A DNA stretch of 64,000 nucleotides from Amycolatopsis keratiniphila subsp. keratiniphila (lineage in GTDB: Bacteria; Actinomycetota; Actinomycetes; Mycobacteriales; Pseudonocardiaceae). The notes beneath the pieces are model-generated. The model searched no databases, was not told the origin of the DNA, and saw nothing but the letters and a program-made list of their open reading frames with translations. Every line of letters starts with the position of its first letter. The first letter of the stretch is position 1. The DNA lies in NCBI RefSeq assembly GCF_001620365.2, contig NZ_LQMT02000036.1, forward strand, positions 62,001-126,000. The letters are read 5' to 3'. This document shows, in pieces, positions 34,568 through 43,584 of the stretch. Made by a program: the position numbers and the translations under genes.

Positions 34568-35668
34568 TCACCTCCTGGGCACGTTCTGCGAGCCGCGCAC
34601 GTTCGTCGGGTTGCCCTTCGGCAGGGCACAGCGCGCCGCGGTGTTCAGCGGACGCGGCGAGGTGTCGAGTCCGTCCCGATAGCCGGTCCCGTAGCCGGTG
34701 ACGCATGGCGGCGGATCGAAGAACGTCAGCGAGAGACCGACGTGCGCGCCGTCCGGCCCCATGATCGCGTGCCCGGCGGCGACCGCTTTCGGCGCGGTGA
34801 CCAGCAGCTGCTCGATGCCGTCCTGCCGCGTTTCCAGGACGTCCGCGGTGGTCAACAGGTTCGCCAGCAGGATGCCGAGGCTGGGCCCGGTCTCCCGCAG
34901 CAGCGTGCTGACCTCGTTCGCGGCCGCCGGGACGGCCGGGATCAGCCGTCGCAGATCGCCGTCGGAGCTCTTCAACGTCGCGGCGAGCAGTTTCGCGTTC
35001 GCGCCGAACGAGCGGATCGCGTCCGCCTGCGAGACCTGGGTGTCGAGCACGGTCTGCGCGTCGGTCACGAACCTGGTCAGCGGGCCGACGTGCGCGCTCG
35101 CCGCCTGCACGAACTCGATTCCCCTGCCGACGAGTTGGTCCAGCGCCGGGCCCGCGTCGGACGTCGCGTTGTACAGCTCGTCGACCACGGTCCGCAGCGC
35201 GGGCTTCGGCACCGAGTTCGCGAAAGAGTCCACACTGGACAGGACGACGTCCACCGGCAGCGGGATCTTCGTATCCGCCTCGGCGATCACCGAACCGTCC
35301 CGCAGCATGGCGCCGTTGTCGCGGCGCGGCCGCAGGTCGACATACTGCTCGCCGACGGCGGATCTGTTGGCGACGACGGCTTCGGTGTCCGCGGGTACCT
35401 CCGGGCCGCCCGGCTCGATTTCGAGATCCACCTCCATGCCGGAAGCGGTCAGACGCAGTTCGCCGACCCGGCCGATCGGCACGCCCCGATAGGTGACCTC
35501 GGCGTTGCTGAAGATGCCGCCGCCGGTGGCGAGCCGCACCTTGACGGTGTACCCGCGATCGAGCACCAGTTTGTCGAGCCCCGCGTACGTCGCGCCGACG
35601 TACGCGACGCCGACGACCGCGATGGTCACGAAGACCACCAGCTGCACGCGGACGAACTTGGTCAACAT
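34568..35668 (-). CDS. mceF: MCE family protein, MceF position
   Basis: 366 aa. One N-terminal TM helix (VQLVVFVTIAVVGVAYVGAT), the MCE/MlaD domain (about 35-115, with VTYRGVPIGRV), and a long helical needle domain (about 120-290) that in MCE complexes forms the lipid channel. The C-terminus is short and polar. Sixth MCE subunit of the operon; its ATG overlaps the MceE stop by one base. Confidence 0.88.
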   Translation of the reverse strand: MLTKFVRVQLVVFVTIAVVGVAYVGATYAGLDKLVLDRGYTVKVRLATGGGIFSNAEVTYRGVPIGRVGELRLTASGMEVDLEIEPGGPEVPADTEAVVANRSAVGEQYVDLRPRRDNGAMLRDGSVIAEADTKIPLPVDVVLSSVDSFANSVPKPALRTVVDELYNATSDAGPALDQLVGRGIEFVQAASAHVGPLTRFVTDAQTVLDTQVSQADAIRSFGANAKLLAATLKSSDGDLRRLIPAVPAAANEVSTLLRETGPSLGILLANLLTTADVLETRQDGIEQLLVTAPKAVAAGHAIMGPDGAHVGLSLTFFDPPPCVTGYGTGYRDGLDTSPRPLNTAARCALPKGNPTNVRGSQNVPRR

Positions 35669-36645
35669 CAGCGGCCACCACTGTTCTTGAAGGTCAGGAA
35701 GGTGTTCAGGTAGTCGCCGCGGATGGCCTCCAGCGCGGCGTCGGGGAACGGGAAGGTGAAGATCATCTCCATCGCCTTCGGCAGTTTGTCCCCGGAGTCG
35801 GCCAGCTTCCGCAGCAACGGTTCGAGTGCCTTGAGGTCGGCGACGAGGTCGTCCTTGCTGCGATTCACCGTCTCGACCGCGACCGAAGTGAGCCCGTCCA
35901 ACGACTTCAACATCCCGACCAGCGCCTGACGCTGCTGATTCAGCACCTCGATGCCGGGGGTGAGTCCGTTCAGCGTCGCCTTGATCTCTTCGGTGTTCGC
36001 GTTCAGGGTCGCCGCGAGCCTGTTGACGCTCTCGATGGCGCGGGTGATCTCCGCCTTGTGTTCGTCGAGCCCGCGGACGAACACGTCCAAATTGGACAGC
36101 AGGCTGCGGGCCGCGCTCTCCTTGCCGCCGAGCGCGTCGTTGAGTTCGCGGGTGATGTTCTGCACCTGCGCGACACCACCGCCGTTGAGCAGCAGGGAAA
36201 GCGCGCCGAAGACCTCCTCGATCTCAGGGGTCAGCGAAGAACTGGCCAACGGGATCACCGCGCCGTCGGCCAGCCGTCCGCTCGGCGTCCCCTCCGGAGG
36301 CGGCGCGAGCTCGACGAACTTCTCGCCGAGGATGCTCGCCTGCCGCAGTCGCGCGACCGCGTTGGCAGGCAGGTTCACGTCCCCGTTGATGATCAGGCCG
36401 ACCACCGCGCTGCGGCCGTCAGGTGCCAGATCGACGGTCCGCACCTGGCCGACCGGGACGTCGTTGACCTTCACCCCGGACTGGGGCACGAGGTCCAGCA
36501 CGTTGGTGAAACTCGCCGTGACGTGGATCGGGCGCTCCCCCAGTGCGGCCCCGCCCGGTAGCGGGATGTCGTAGACGTCGACGCCGTCGCTGCAGCCGGT
36601 GGCGGCCAGCACGAGGACGAGTACCGCGGCGATCCGGGTTTTCAT
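35668..36645 (-). CDS. mceE: MCE family lipoprotein, MceE position
   Basis: 325 aa. Signal peptide with lipobox LAATGC (Cys18), as in the LprK/MceE subunit, which is the only lipidated MCE. The MCE domain (about 38-118) contains VKVNDVPVGQVRTV and LRQASILGEKFVEL; a helical channel segment follows (ITRELNDALGG onward). It has no long C-terminal tail. Overlaps the MceD stop by 4 bp. Confidence 0.9.
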   Translation of the reverse strand: MKTRIAAVLVLVLAATGCSDGVDVYDIPLPGGAALGERPIHVTASFTNVLDLVPQSGVKVNDVPVGQVRTVDLAPDGRSAVVGLIINGDVNLPANAVARLRQASILGEKFVELAPPPEGTPSGRLADGAVIPLASSSLTPEIEEVFGALSLLLNGGGVAQVQNITRELNDALGGKESAARSLLSNLDVFVRGLDEHKAEITRAIESVNRLAATLNANTEEIKATLNGLTPGIEVLNQQRQALVGMLKSLDGLTSVAVETVNRSKDDLVADLKALEPLLRKLADSGDKLPKAMEMIFTFPFPDAALEAIRGDYLNTFLTFKNSGGR

Positions 36646-37646
36646 TTCGCCCCCGAGAATTCGGTGAGGTTCCCTCGTCCGTCCAGCGTTCCCGCGCCCT
36701 GGTTGTACGCGCCGAGCACGTTCGTCAGCGCGTTCGGCGCGGCGTCGAGTGCTTCGCTCAGCGACGCCTTCTGCTGCGTGAGGAGCTTGGTGATCTCAGC
36801 GAGTTTGTCCACATCGGACTTGACCTTGCCCCGGTTGTCCTTGATGAAGCCCTGCACCACGCTGAGCGCCTCGGTGAGTTCGGTCATCGCGCCGGAGAAC
36901 TGGTCCCGCTGGTCGGCCAGGATCTTGCTGAGCGAGGAGATCTGCTGGATCGCCTGCTTCACCTTGCCGTCGTTCGCGGCGAGCATCGCGGTGAACTTGC
37001 TGATGTTGTCGACGGAGTTGAAGAGATCGTCCTTGGAGTCGCTCGCCGTCCTGGCGAACTCGCCGAGGTTCTTGATCGCCTCGCCGAGTTTGCCACCGTT
37101 GCCGTCGAGGTAGGTCGCGGCCTTGGTGAGGACGTCGCTGACCGCGCCGTCCCGGTTGGCTCCCTTCGGCCCCAGCGCGGTCATCAGCTGGTTGAGGCTG
37201 CCCAGGAGTTCGTCGACCTCGACCGGGGTGACGGTGCGCTCGGGCGGGATCCGCGCGTCGCCGCCCAGCTCCGGTCCGCCGAGGTACACCGGGGTGAGCT
37301 GCACGTATCGGTCTGCGACCAGGCTCGGCGTGATCACGACGGCGCCGACGTCCGCGGGCAACTTGACGTCGGGCCGCACGGTCATGGTCACCTCGACGTT
37401 CGTGCCGCGCGGTTCGACCTTGGTGACCGAGCCGATCGGGACGCCGAGCACCCGCACCTCGGTGTTCGGGTACACCCCGACGGTCGCGGTGAAGAACCCG
37501 GTCACGACGCGGTCGGCCTGTCTGGTCAGCAGCGGCCAGGCCGCCGTCACCAGCAGACCCGCGACCACGGCGACCGCTAGCCGCCGCACCCAGGCCCGCC
37601 GCCGGGCGTGGGCGCCGAGATCCGTGAGTGTGAAGTGGCGTCCCAT
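36642..37646 (-). CDS. mceD: MCE family protein, MceD position
   Basis: 334 aa. Basic N-terminus and TM helix (LAVAVVAGLLVTAAWPLL, about 21-38), MCE domain (TEVRVLGVPIGSVTKV), then a long coiled helical region to near the end. Start set to ATG 37646, which overlaps the MceC stop; the longer open frame upstream runs into MceC. Confidence 0.88.
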   Translation of the reverse strand: MGRHFTLTDLGAHARRRAWVRRLAVAVVAGLLVTAAWPLLTRQADRVVTGFFTATVGVYPNTEVRVLGVPIGSVTKVEPRGTNVEVTMTVRPDVKLPADVGAVVITPSLVADRYVQLTPVYLGGPELGGDARIPPERTVTPVEVDELLGSLNQLMTALGPKGANRDGAVSDVLTKAATYLDGNGGKLGEAIKNLGEFARTASDSKDDLFNSVDNISKFTAMLAANDGKVKQAIQQISSLSKILADQRDQFSGAMTELTEALSVVQGFIKDNRGKVKSDVDKLAEITKLLTQQKASLSEALDAAPNALTNVLGAYNQGAGTLDGRGNLTEFSGAK

Positions 37647-38656
37647 CAGCGTCCCCCTTGCCTCGAAGGCATGCAGCTGCCCGGCGTGCCGCCGGTCGGG
37701 ACGAGCCCGCAGATGTAGGTGTCGATCCACCGGCCGTTGCCGACGGCGTTGCCGAGCAGCCGGTAGAAGGGGCCGGCGAGCCGCAGGCTCTCGTTGAGCT
37801 TGTCCTGGTTGCGCAGCAGCACGGTGGCGACGCGATCGAGCTGGTCGAGCGCGGGACCGAGCGTCTTCTGGTTGTCCGCCACCAGTCCCTTCAGCTGGAT
37901 CGACAGGTTCTTCACCCCGCTGAACAGTTTCGCGATCGCGTCCTTGCGCGCGTTCAGCTCCGTGAGGAGCGTGTTGCCGTCGCGGATCAGCGCCTCGATC
38001 TGCTGCGAGCGGTCCCCGAGGGTCTTGGACACCTTGTTCGTGTTCGCGAACAGCTTCACCAGTTCCTGATCCCGGGAAGCGAGCGTCTTGGACAGCGCGG
38101 TGATGCCGTCGAAAGCGGTCCGGACGTCCTGCGGAGTGGAAGCACCGAGGGTTTCCGACAGCGTTCCGAACGCCTTCGCCAGCTGATCGGTGTCGATCGC
38201 GCCCACCGTGTTCGCGAGGTCGTTGAACACCGTGGTGACGTCGTAGGGCGAGCTCGTGCGCTGCACCGGGATCGGCTCGTCCGGATCCAGTTCCGCGTTG
38301 CCGACCGGATCCAGGACCAGGTTCTTCTGTCCCAGCAGGGTTTTGATCTTGATCGACGCGGTGGTCCGGTTCCCGACCCAGGTGTCCTTGACCCGGAACA
38401 GGACCTTGACCTTGGCGCCGTCCAGCAGGACGTCGGAGACCTCGCCGACCTTCACCCCGGCGACGCGGACCTCGTCGTTGCGTTTGAGCCCGGCCGCTTC
38501 GGTGAACTCCGCCGCGTACGTGGTGCCGCCGCCGATCACCGGGAGATCGTCGGAGAAGAACACCGCCGAACCCGTGATGGTCATCAGCAGCGCCGTGATG
38601 GCACCGACGACGATGGGATTGCGGCTGCGGAAGGGTTTGATCCTCGGCGCTTTCAT
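37646..38656 (-). CDS. mceC: MCE family protein, MceC position
   Basis: 336 aa. N-terminal TM helix (VGAITALLMTITGSAVFF), MCE domain with VRVAGVKVGEVSDV and TLLGQKNLVL, then the helical needle (FNDLANTVGAIDTDQLAKAF onward) and a C-terminal CGLVPTG segment. Start ATG 38656, overlapping mceB by 4 bp. Confidence 0.88.
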   Translation of the reverse strand: MKAPRIKPFRSRNPIVVGAITALLMTITGSAVFFSDDLPVIGGGTTYAAEFTEAAGLKRNDEVRVAGVKVGEVSDVLLDGAKVKVLFRVKDTWVGNRTTASIKIKTLLGQKNLVLDPVGNAELDPDEPIPVQRTSSPYDVTTVFNDLANTVGAIDTDQLAKAFGTLSETLGASTPQDVRTAFDGITALSKTLASRDQELVKLFANTNKVSKTLGDRSQQIEALIRDGNTLLTELNARKDAIAKLFSGVKNLSIQLKGLVADNQKTLGPALDQLDRVATVLLRNQDKLNESLRLAGPFYRLLGNAVGNGRWIDTYICGLVPTGGTPGSCMPSRQGGR

Positions 38657-39666
38657 CGGCACCGTCCCTGGGTCAGCGGGATACCGACCGGCGGGCCGCC
38701 GGGGGCGGGCGGCGCGTCCGACTTCACCGAGCACAGGTAGAAGTTGAACCACGAACCGTACGAGACCATCGCGCCCATGCGGTCGAGTTTCTTGGGCAGG
38801 TTCGCCAGGAACTGCTCGAACACCGGGGTGTTGTCGGCGAGGTTCTTCGACAGGTCGCCGAGAGTGTTGATGCTGTCCTTCAACGGCGCGCGGCCGTCCT
38901 GGAGCAGATCCGCGGTGGCCGTGGTGAGCTCGCCGAGCCCGCCGATCGCCTGCCCGATCGGTTTCGCGTCACCTGCCAGCCCGGAGACCAGTTGCGCGGT
39001 GACGTCGACGAGCTTGTCGAACTGGTCGCCCTGCGAGTTGAGCGTGTCGAGCACCGTGTTGAGGTTCCCGATCACCTGGCCGATCACCTGATCCTTGCCC
39101 GCCAGGGTGCTGGTGAGCGACGCGGTGTGCTCGACGAGGCTGTCGATGGTGCTCCCCTCGCCCTGCAGCACCTGGACGATCTCGAACGACAACTGGTTGA
39201 CGTCGCTCGGCGAAAGCGCCTGGAACAGCGGTTTGAACCCGTTGAACAACGCCGTCAGATCCAGCGCCGGATGGGTCCGCTCCGGCGGGATCAGCGCGCC
39301 TTCCTCCAGCGGCGCCGGCCCGTCGGGGCCCGGGTCGATCGAGAGATACCGCTGACCGACGAGGTTGCGGTACCGGATGGTGACCGTGGCCCCGGCCGTG
39401 AGACGGCGCTTGTTCTCGACCGAGAACCGCACGTCCGCCAGCCGCCGCTCGACCACGCCGACCGAATCGACCTGGCCGATGCGGACACCGGACATCCGGA
39501 CCTCGTCGCCGGGGTTGACCGACGTCGCGTCGGTGAACCTCGCGGTGTAGCCGACCGTCGTGCCGACCCCCGAGTTGGCGATGGTGATGGCCAGGATCCC
39601 GGTCGCCACCGCGGTGATCACGAAGAAGATCAGGCCTTTGATCGCCGGCCCCGCGACACCCCTCAT
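38653..39666 (-). CDS. mceB: MCE family protein, MceB position
   Basis: 337 aa. TM helix (LIFFVITAVATGILAITIA), MCE domain (VRMSGVRIGQVDSVG, RYRNLVGQRYLSI), helical needle and a C-terminal stretch with SYGSWFNFYLCSV, which is conserved in several MCE subunits. Overlaps MceA by 4 bp. Confidence 0.88.
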   Translation of the reverse strand: MRGVAGPAIKGLIFFVITAVATGILAITIANSGVGTTVGYTARFTDATSVNPGDEVRMSGVRIGQVDSVGVVERRLADVRFSVENKRRLTAGATVTIRYRNLVGQRYLSIDPGPDGPAPLEEGALIPPERTHPALDLTALFNGFKPLFQALSPSDVNQLSFEIVQVLQGEGSTIDSLVEHTASLTSTLAGKDQVIGQVIGNLNTVLDTLNSQGDQFDKLVDVTAQLVSGLAGDAKPIGQAIGGLGELTTATADLLQDGRAPLKDSINTLGDLSKNLADNTPVFEQFLANLPKKLDRMGAMVSYGSWFNFYLCSVKSDAPPAPGGPPVGIPLTQGRCR

Positions 39667-40886
39667 CGGACGGTCACCTCCGTACCGCGCAGTGCCGGGC
39701 CCACGAGCACGCTGCTCCAGTCCGGGACCTCGGCCGGCTTCATCCCGAGCGACGGCGCCAGGATCTCGGCGACCAGCCCCCGCTCCCCCTTCGAATTGGC
39801 CGGGCCGAGGTCCCCATCGGCGGCGAACGCGACCGCCACCGAAGACCCACCCCCGCCATAGCAGCGCGGCCCGCCCTTCTGGTCGAACCGCGGATCGTCC
39901 CGGCCCGGCACGTACTTGTCGCGCGGGTCGTGGACGGACAGCGTCACGTGCAGCCCGGGTTCGCCGGTGCCCTTGCCCAACGCCTTCTCCATCACCGGCT
40001 TGAGCCGGTTGACCGCGTCGAACAGGCAGGGGAATTCGGGTGCATACCGGGACAGCAGTTCCAGGGTCGGCCTGCTCTTCACGCTGACACCGATGATGTT
40101 GTCCTTGTTCTGTACGAGGAATTTGTTGAGGTCGCCGCTCGCGGTGGTGACGCTCGTGTACAGCTTGTCGAGGTCCGCGCGAGTGTCCACAATGGTCTTC
40201 GCGGTCGTCGAGAGATCCGAGAGGGCCTTGAGGATGTCCGGCGCCGCACCGGTGTACAGATCCGCCACGTCGGCGAGACCGCTGACGTCGGCCTTGAACT
40301 GCGGCATCAGCGGGTTCACCTGGTTGAGGAGGTCGTTGAGCTGGACGATGCTGTCTCCCAAGGACTTCCCGCGGTTGTCGAGCGCGAGCGAGATCGCGCC
40401 CAGTGAACTGTTCAGCTTCTGCGGCTGCACCGCCCGCAGCAGTGGCAGCAGGTCGCCGAGGACACGTTCGAGTTCGATCGCGTTGGCCGACCGGTCTTGC
40501 CCGATTACGTCGCCGTCCCGCAGCGATCCGCCGGCGGGCCGCTCCGGGAGCACGAGGTTGACGTAACGCTCGCCGAACACCGTCTTCGGCAGCAACCGCG
40601 CCGAGACGTTGCGCGGTAGCTGATCGATCTTCGCCGGGTCGATGGCGAGGTCGATCTCCGCGCCCTCCGCCGTGCCCCGGACCGCCCGGACCTCGCCGAA
40701 CGGCACACCCCGGACCTTGACCTCGGCGGGCGGGGCCAGCTGGTTGCCGACGCGGTCGGTCTTGAGCGTGACCAGTTCCGCGCGCTCGAAGTCCTTGTTG
40801 AAGATCGCGACGGCGAGCCAGCCCAGCAGCACCAGGATGACGAGGAAGATCACCCCCGCCGCCTGCGTCCGTGCCCGCGCGCTCAT
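39663..40886 (-). CDS. mceA: MCE family protein, MceA position
   Basis: 407 aa, first MCE subunit after the permeases. TM helix (AGVIFLVILVLLGWLAVAIF), MCE domain (VKVRGVPFGEVRAV, LLPKTVFGERYVNL), helical channel region to about 300, then a C-terminal domain with paired cysteines (FPCLFDAV, GPRCYGGGG). Six different MCE chains form a hexamer that carries lipids through the envelope; in mycobacteria substrates include sterols and fatty acids. The substrate here is unknown. Confidence 0.9.
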   Translation of the reverse strand: MSARARTQAAGVIFLVILVLLGWLAVAIFNKDFERAELVTLKTDRVGNQLAPPAEVKVRGVPFGEVRAVRGTAEGAEIDLAIDPAKIDQLPRNVSARLLPKTVFGERYVNLVLPERPAGGSLRDGDVIGQDRSANAIELERVLGDLLPLLRAVQPQKLNSSLGAISLALDNRGKSLGDSIVQLNDLLNQVNPLMPQFKADVSGLADVADLYTGAAPDILKALSDLSTTAKTIVDTRADLDKLYTSVTTASGDLNKFLVQNKDNIIGVSVKSRPTLELLSRYAPEFPCLFDAVNRLKPVMEKALGKGTGEPGLHVTLSVHDPRDKYVPGRDDPRFDQKGGPRCYGGGGSSVAVAFAADGDLGPANSKGERGLVAEILAPSLGMKPAEVPDWSSVLVGPALRGTEVTVR

Positions 40887-41722
40887 CCGGACACCTTCAC
40901 CGTGGTGGTCGCGCCCCAGATCGCCAGGCTGAGAAAGAGATCGAGCACGCTGATCAGCACGATCGACGTGCGCACCGCGCGGCCGACCGCGACGCCGACG
41001 CCGGCCGGGCCGCCCGCGGCGCGATAGCCGTAGAAGCAGTGCGTGAGGATCACGCCGACGCTGAACACGAGCACCTTGCCGAACGACCACAAGACGTCTT
41101 CTGGAGGCAAGAACAGGGAGAAGTAATGGTCGTAGGTGCCGCCGGACTGTCCGAAGAAGACCACCGTCGTCACCCGCGAACCCAAGTACGAGATCAGCAG
41201 GCCGATCACGTAGAGCGGGATGATCGCGATGAACCCGGCCACGATCCGCGTGGTGACGAGGTACGGCATGCTGCGCACGGCCATCACTTCGAGCGCGTCG
41301 ATCTCTTCGGAGATCCGCATGGCGCCCAGTTGCGCGGTGAACCCGGCGCCGACCGTCGCGGACAACGCGAGCCCCGCCGAGAGCGGCGCGATCTCGCGGG
41401 TGTTGAAGTACGCGGTGAGGAAGCCGGTCATCGCGGAGATGTTGATCTGGTTCAGCGCGCTGAAACCCTGAAGCCCCACCGTGATCCCGGTGAACACGCA
41501 CAGCCCGACCATCACGCCGACGGTGCCGCCGATCACCGCGAGCGCCCCACTGCCGAAGGTCACTTCGGCGAGGAGGCGCACCACTTCGCGGAAGTAGCGG
41601 GTGACGGCCATCGGGATCGCCGCGAGCGCGCGGATGTAGAACAGCAACTGGTCGCCCAGCTCGAAAAGACTGTTCCCGGGGCGTTTGAACGCCTCGCGGG
41701 CCCGTTCGGGGACGCTGGTCAC
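40883..41722 (-). CDS. yrbEB: MlaE/YrbE-family permease (YrbEB)
   Basis: 279 aa integral membrane protein. Core motif ISEEIDALEVMAVRSMPYLVT is the EQ-loop-like signature that docks the ATPase; five to six TM helices surround it. Works with YrbEA and an MceG-type ATPase to energise the MCE channel. Overlaps mceA by ATGA; 4 bp separate it from yrbEA. Confidence 0.9.
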   Translation of the reverse strand: MTSVPERAREAFKRPGNSLFELGDQLLFYIRALAAIPMAVTRYFREVVRLLAEVTFGSGALAVIGGTVGVMVGLCVFTGITVGLQGFSALNQINISAMTGFLTAYFNTREIAPLSAGLALSATVGAGFTAQLGAMRISEEIDALEVMAVRSMPYLVTTRIVAGFIAIIPLYVIGLLISYLGSRVTTVVFFGQSGGTYDHYFSLFLPPEDVLWSFGKVLVFSVGVILTHCFYGYRAAGGPAGVGVAVGRAVRTSIVLISVLDLFLSLAIWGATTTVKVSG

Positions 41723-41726
41723 GGGA

Positions 41727-42530
41727 TCAGGTTCCCTTCGCCGGGACGAGCTGCAGGTACAGCGCGGTCAGGATCGTGTTGACGAAGAACAGGAGCAGGA
41801 ACGTGATCACCACCGACTGGTTGACGACGTCGCCGACCCCCTTGGGGCCGCCTCTCGGGTTGAGGCCCCGGTAGGCCGCGACGACACCGGCGAGGAAACC
41901 GAAGATGAACGCCTTGATCGAGCTGACGACGAGGTCGGGCAGCTGGGCCAGCGCGTTGAAACTCGCGAGGTACGCCCCCGGCGTGCCGCCCTGCACGATG
42001 ACGTTGAAGAAGTAGCCGCCGAGCACGCCGACGACGCTGACCAAACCGTTCAGCAGCACCGAAACGCCGATGGCCGCTTGTACGCGGGGCACGATCAGCC
42101 GGTGGATCGGCGAGACGCCGAGCACCTCCATCGCGTCGATCTCTTCGCGGATGGAGCGGGCGCCGAGGTCCGCGCAGATCGCCGACCCGCCCGCTCCCGC
42201 GATGATCAGCGTGGTCACGATCGGACTGGCCTGCTGAACCACCGCGAGGACGCTCGCGGCACCGTTGAACTGCTGCGCGCCGATCTGGCTCGTGAGCGAA
42301 CCCAGCTGCAGCGAGATGACCGCGCCGAACGGGATCGACACGAGGATCGCGGGCGTGATCGACACACTCGCGATGAACCAGAACTGCTGGATGAACTCGC
42401 GGACCTGCACCGGGCGGCGGAACATCCCGAGGACGACGTCGATCCCCATGGCGCACATGCGGCCGAATTCGCGCAGTCCCGCGGCGGCCTTCTCCGGCGC
42501 GCGGGCGAGCAGGGCGACTGGATTGGCCAT
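41727..42530 (-). CDS. yrbEA: MlaE/YrbE-family permease (YrbEA)
   Basis: 267 aa. Signature SIREEIDAMEVLGVSPIHRLI and GAGGSAICADLGA mark the family. The C-terminal helices include LLLFFVNTILTALYLQL. Start ATG 42530, two bases after the stop of the upstream exported-protein gene. The matching ATPase is not in the operon; the ABC ATPase at 43585 belongs to another family. Confidence 0.9.
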   Translation of the reverse strand: MANPVALLARAPEKAAAGLREFGRMCAMGIDVVLGMFRRPVQVREFIQQFWFIASVSITPAILVSIPFGAVISLQLGSLTSQIGAQQFNGAASVLAVVQQASPIVTTLIIAGAGGSAICADLGARSIREEIDAMEVLGVSPIHRLIVPRVQAAIGVSVLLNGLVSVVGVLGGYFFNVIVQGGTPGAYLASFNALAQLPDLVVSSIKAFIFGFLAGVVAAYRGLNPRGGPKGVGDVVNQSVVITFLLLFFVNTILTALYLQLVPAKGT

Positions 42531-42532
42531 CG

Positions 42533-43246
42533 TCAGGCTCCACATCCGTTGGGGGGCGGGCCATCGCCGACGCATCGCAGCCTGAGGTCGGTGACCGGGG
42601 TGTTGCCGGGTCCGGACACCAGCCCGGTCAGCAACGGCCTCAGCTCCTCACGCACCCCGCATCCGGCGAATCCCGGTGTGGTGAAGGTGCTCGTGACCTT
42701 CACCGGCGGCGCGGGGAACGCGAGCGGCACCAGGGCCTTGATGTTCACCGCGACCGATCGCGCGGTCCGGCAGTTCGGGCCGACGTCGAGGACCTTGCCG
42801 TCCACCTTGGCGTTCGAGAGCTTGACGAACACCTTGTTCGTGACGTCGGTGAGCGCGCAGATGTTGGTGCCGACCGCTTTGCAGTCGCCGGTGGCGGGCA
42901 TGAACCGGAAGGACACGAAATAGCTCGACGTCGGCGGGATGGCGAGTTTGCCGGTGATCGGCACCTGCCCGGAGAAACCGAGGATCTTGCCGTCCAACCG
43001 GTCCTGCGGGAAGGTGATGTCCGAACCGAGTTTCGCGACGCGGCTGGTCGTGGGCTGTTGTTCGTCGCCGACGTAGAACCCGAACGTCAGCCCGGCTTGC
43101 GCGATGGCGGGTTCCTGCGCGACGGCTTCTCGCGTCTGCTGCGTCCGCGCGGGATCGGCGGAGGCGGAAGCCAAGGAAAGCGCCCCCAGCCCCAGCACCG
43201 CCGGGAGCAGGAAGGCGCGCAGAACGCGCCCGGTCAGCACTGACAT
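42533..43246 (-). CDS. Exported protein at the head of the mce operon
   Basis: 237 aa. Signal peptide (LRAFLLPAVLGLGALSLASA, cleavage after ASA), then a beta-rich domain with three to four cysteine pairs (GDCKAV/NICAL, PNCRTA, AGCGV, LRCVG). It faintly resembles the second half of the DUF6801-like proteins at 21-23.5 kb: ITGKLAIPPTSSYF matches their TGDLKLDPSSTQF region and a late GCG is shared. It may capture or deliver lipid outside the membrane for the Mce channel (inference). Only 2 bp from yrbEA, hence the first gene of the operon. Confidence 0.7.
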   Translation of the reverse strand: MSVLTGRVLRAFLLPAVLGLGALSLASASADPARTQQTREAVAQEPAIAQAGLTFGFYVGDEQQPTTSRVAKLGSDITFPQDRLDGKILGFSGQVPITGKLAIPPTSSYFVSFRFMPATGDCKAVGTNICALTDVTNKVFVKLSNAKVDGKVLDVGPNCRTARSVAVNIKALVPLAFPAPPVKVTSTFTTPGFAGCGVREELRPLLTGLVSGPGNTPVTDLRLRCVGDGPPPNGCGA

Positions 43247-43584
43247 TCGGGCTTCCTCATTTCGATTGTCCGGCCGAACGGCCAACTGGTGCAGCACGCT
43301 ACTGACGGAATGCCGGAGGGACAAGTAATGCGCGGCCGGAGGATCCGCGACACGGAAAGGTTGTCACGGGCATCACTGTTTCGCGTTCTTTTCCGTGCGT
43401 GGCAATGACGGTTCTTCGAGACGCGAGTGGCAGCGACGCGGCAGGCCCGGCCATCTTTCTCTTTTTCTTACGGCGATCACTTTTGTCACCCGCGTCAGCC
43501 GACACGTGCGGGGAATTGTCACGCGTAACTTGAGTCCTCCCACGCTCATTGCGGCCGCACCGAAACCCCCGCTACGTTCGGCGA
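43247..43584. promoter_or_regulatory. Divergent spacer between the mce operon and the ABC exporter
   Basis: 338 bp shared by the mce operon (minus) and the exporter operon (plus). AT content is raised around 43440-43520. No dyad or promoter pair is clear enough to call. Confidence 0.4.
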
